64,000 nt of DNA from Bryobacterales bacterium. GTDB taxonomy: Bacteria; Acidobacteriota; Terriglobia; Bryobacterales; UBA6623. The position numbers and the translations under genes are program-made. Below the pieces are notes generated by a model. It did not search any database and had not been told where the DNA came from. It saw nothing but the letters and a program-made list of their open reading frames with translations. Shown one piece after another: positions 62,834 through 64,000 of the stretch (its first letter is position 1; each line of letters begins with the position of its first letter). The stretch covers positions 33,301 to 97,300 of the forward strand of contig JAPPMB010000002.1 in assembly GCA_028819255.1 (NCBI GenBank), given 5' to 3'.

Positions 62834-63801
62834 TCATGACGTGATGCATCGGGCTACAGGATCGTTCGTATTGTCACCGGGTGCATCACCGGCCTTGCTA
62901 GCCAGGTACCCCAACCAGTCCTCCATCAGCCGCCATTGCCGCTCGAACAAATCCGACCGGGCGTAAGCAGCCTCGACCTTGCTCTGGACCGTGTGAGCCA
63001 GCGCAGCCTCAATGACGTCGCGCGGAAGGTCCGTCTCCTCCGCGGCGATCGCGAGGTGCCGGAGCATCTTCGGCAGCGTCGACGGCGCCACCGGCCGCCC
63101 ACCCCTCATCGGGAACACCTGGACGCAGCCGTCGGCGAGCGCCCCCGTCGTGTCGAGGTTCTCGATGGCGCAGCGGCACAGTGGCATCCGGTCACGTGGG
63201 TCGTCGTTCCGCACGTCCGTGGCCCATTCCAGCACCGACTGGATGCCTTGGCGGACGGCGCGGGCCGTCTCCGCCTCTACATACCACGTCGGCGTCAGGA
63301 TTTCCAGCAGGCCGGCCGTGTTGACCTCGGACACGGAACGGGCCAGCTGCCGATGCGCAGGGAGACGTACCGATACATGCTACGCTACCACTTCTACGCG
63401 CGCCAGCCGCCGCGATTCTGTTCGAGCAAGCGTTGGGCGACCTCGGCAAAGGTCGGAACACCTTGGACCTGGTGCTTCTCCGAGAGGGGGTCGACGCCCC
63501 ACCGGGCCAGCATGCGATTGGCGAGGGCCTGCTCGCGGGCCTTGACGAGCGGGATGAGCGTCGCAGCGCCGAGCCCTAGTTCGCGGCGCCCGCCGCGGAT
63601 GCCGAGGCGCCGGACCCAGCTTCGGGTTCCGCTCGGCTGGACGAACAGATACAAGCCGTTGCCGTCTGCGTGCCTGCCGGGGGGGTGGAACGGACGAAGG
63701 TGGCCGAGAGGGCCTTGTCGGGATAGCGTCCCCGGCGCTTGGTTCTGCGGGGCTCGGCGGCGGGTTTGGCTACAACACCCATTCCCCATCCTCTTGCCCA
63801 T
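62834..63801 (-). pseudogene. P4-type tyrosine recombinase (integrase), decayed
   Basis: N-terminal arm-binding part from 63801: PPGRHADGNGLYLFVQPSGT, RSWVRRLGIRG, LVKAREQALANRMLARWGVD and TFAEVAQRLLEQNRGGWRA, then two TAG codons around 63380-63395 in a stretch where relatives have the N-terminal core. YRYVSLRIGSWPV is still readable, then a frameshift near 63340. The core continues as SEVNTAGLLEILTPTW, ETARAVRQGIQSVLEWA and LPKMLRHLAIAAEETDLPRD with VIEAALAHTVQSKVEAAYAR. The HGFR (H-x-x-R) segment between MLRHLAIA and AEETDLP is deleted, so the enzyme is dead. It probably once mobilised an island whose remains are in or beside this window. Confidence 0.8.
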
Positions 63802-64000
63802 TGTATACGGGATTCGGCCGGACTCCGCAACACCTCCGTACGGGTTTCAAAGCTTTCCAATGGGAATTACTGACCTGAGTTTCCAAGATAAACAAAGGGA
63901 GAAACTGATTGCAATATTCTATTGTCATCAACGACATATTTTGGTGTGCGCCGTGGAAAGGCGCTGTTTCCCAGCGGGGGGCGAATCCCGCCCGGCAACT
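63802..64000. other. AT-rich leader then G+C-rich structured end, possible attachment-site or RNA-gene edge
   Basis: 63840-63945 is A/T-rich without a gene. From 63948 on, a series of hairpins is possible: GCGCC/GGCGC, CGCTG-TTTCC-CAGCG and GGGCG-AATCC-CGCCC. The last resembles a tRNA T-arm region (GGCGAATCC) but has GG instead of TT at the conserved loop positions, and the window ends before an acceptor stem could be checked. Integrases of this type sit beside tRNA or tmRNA genes, so the next bases matter. Confidence 0.3.

Noticed and set aside
63950..64000. tRNA gene at the right edge
   Set aside because: The T-loop has GGC instead of TTC, no complete cloverleaf could be drawn, and the window ends; kept only as a possible edge feature.

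Overview
The window is high-G+C bacterial DNA, densely coded on both strands, with many stop/start overlaps of the ATGA or TGATG type. The gene content suggests a free-living or host-associated heterotroph of the Acidobacteriota/Planctomycetes/Verrucomicrobia type. It has two PSD1 (DUF1549/DUF1553 cytochrome) plus DUF1501 gene pairs, two sulfatases, secreted sugar-isomerase-like TIM barrels, a PQQ dehydrogenase, a bacterial microcompartment (BMC) shell gene and a secreted VirB10-like protein. Acidobacteriota (Solibacter/Bryobacter-like) is my best guess. It is an inference from gene content only; there is no rRNA gene to test it.

Left end (1-13.6 kb): a small BMC operon on the minus strand (shell hexamer, acylating aldehyde dehydrogenase with an unusual targeting tail, DUF3108 protein running off the window). 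Then a lactonase-type propeller lipoprotein, an exported-looking beta-carbonic anhydrase and a cyanophycinase-like peptidase. Next comes a decayed stretch with fragments of a DNA methyltransferase and a Fic protein, then a YegS-like lipid kinase divergent from an enlarged LigA with a duplicated HhH module, then LexA with a visible palindromic operator, and an M24 peptidase.

13.6-27 kb is ordinary chromosome: a Gfo/Idh/MocA oxidoreductase, an LRR protein, a four-gene sugar-phosphate operon (HAD, deoxyhypusine-synthase-like, RfaE-type kinase, GmhA-type isomerase), an FmdB protein, the PQQ dehydrogenase, a pterin operon (FolE with two different PTPS paralogues), a TlpA thioredoxin, bacterioferritin and a TIM-barrel epimerase.

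27-32.6 kb is an accessory island. It holds broken pieces of HsdR, an IS1595-family transposase and a DUF4143 ATPase, then an intact ARPP-1 protein whose promoter carries a perfect long inverted repeat, and an NrtR-like Nudix regulator.

32.6-53.6 kb: GlcF; an AT-rich gap; a DUF1501/PSD1 pair; an ECF sigma factor with a probable anti-sigma factor and an RDD/bactofilin-like membrane protein; and a six-gene iron operon. In the iron operon a DtxR-type repressor sits on its own palindromic operator, followed by a membrane-anchored FeoA-type regulator, a FeoB split into separate GTPase and permease genes, a PaaK-like ligase and a sulfatase. A TIM-barrel protein and a second PSD1/DUF1501 pair follow.

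Right end (53.6-64 kb): a DUF4143 ATPase interrupted by one in-frame stop, a VapBC toxin-antitoxin pair with an operator, a serine-hydrolase lipoprotein abutting a symporter fragment, a second sulfatase, a secreted protein made of about six Cache-like modules, and a decayed P4-type integrase next to a structured sequence at the window edge. The strongest candidates for new biology are the ARPP-1/NrtR module with its operator, the tandem encapsulation-peptide aldehyde dehydrogenase, the double-HhH LigA, the split-FeoB operon and the multi-Cache protein.
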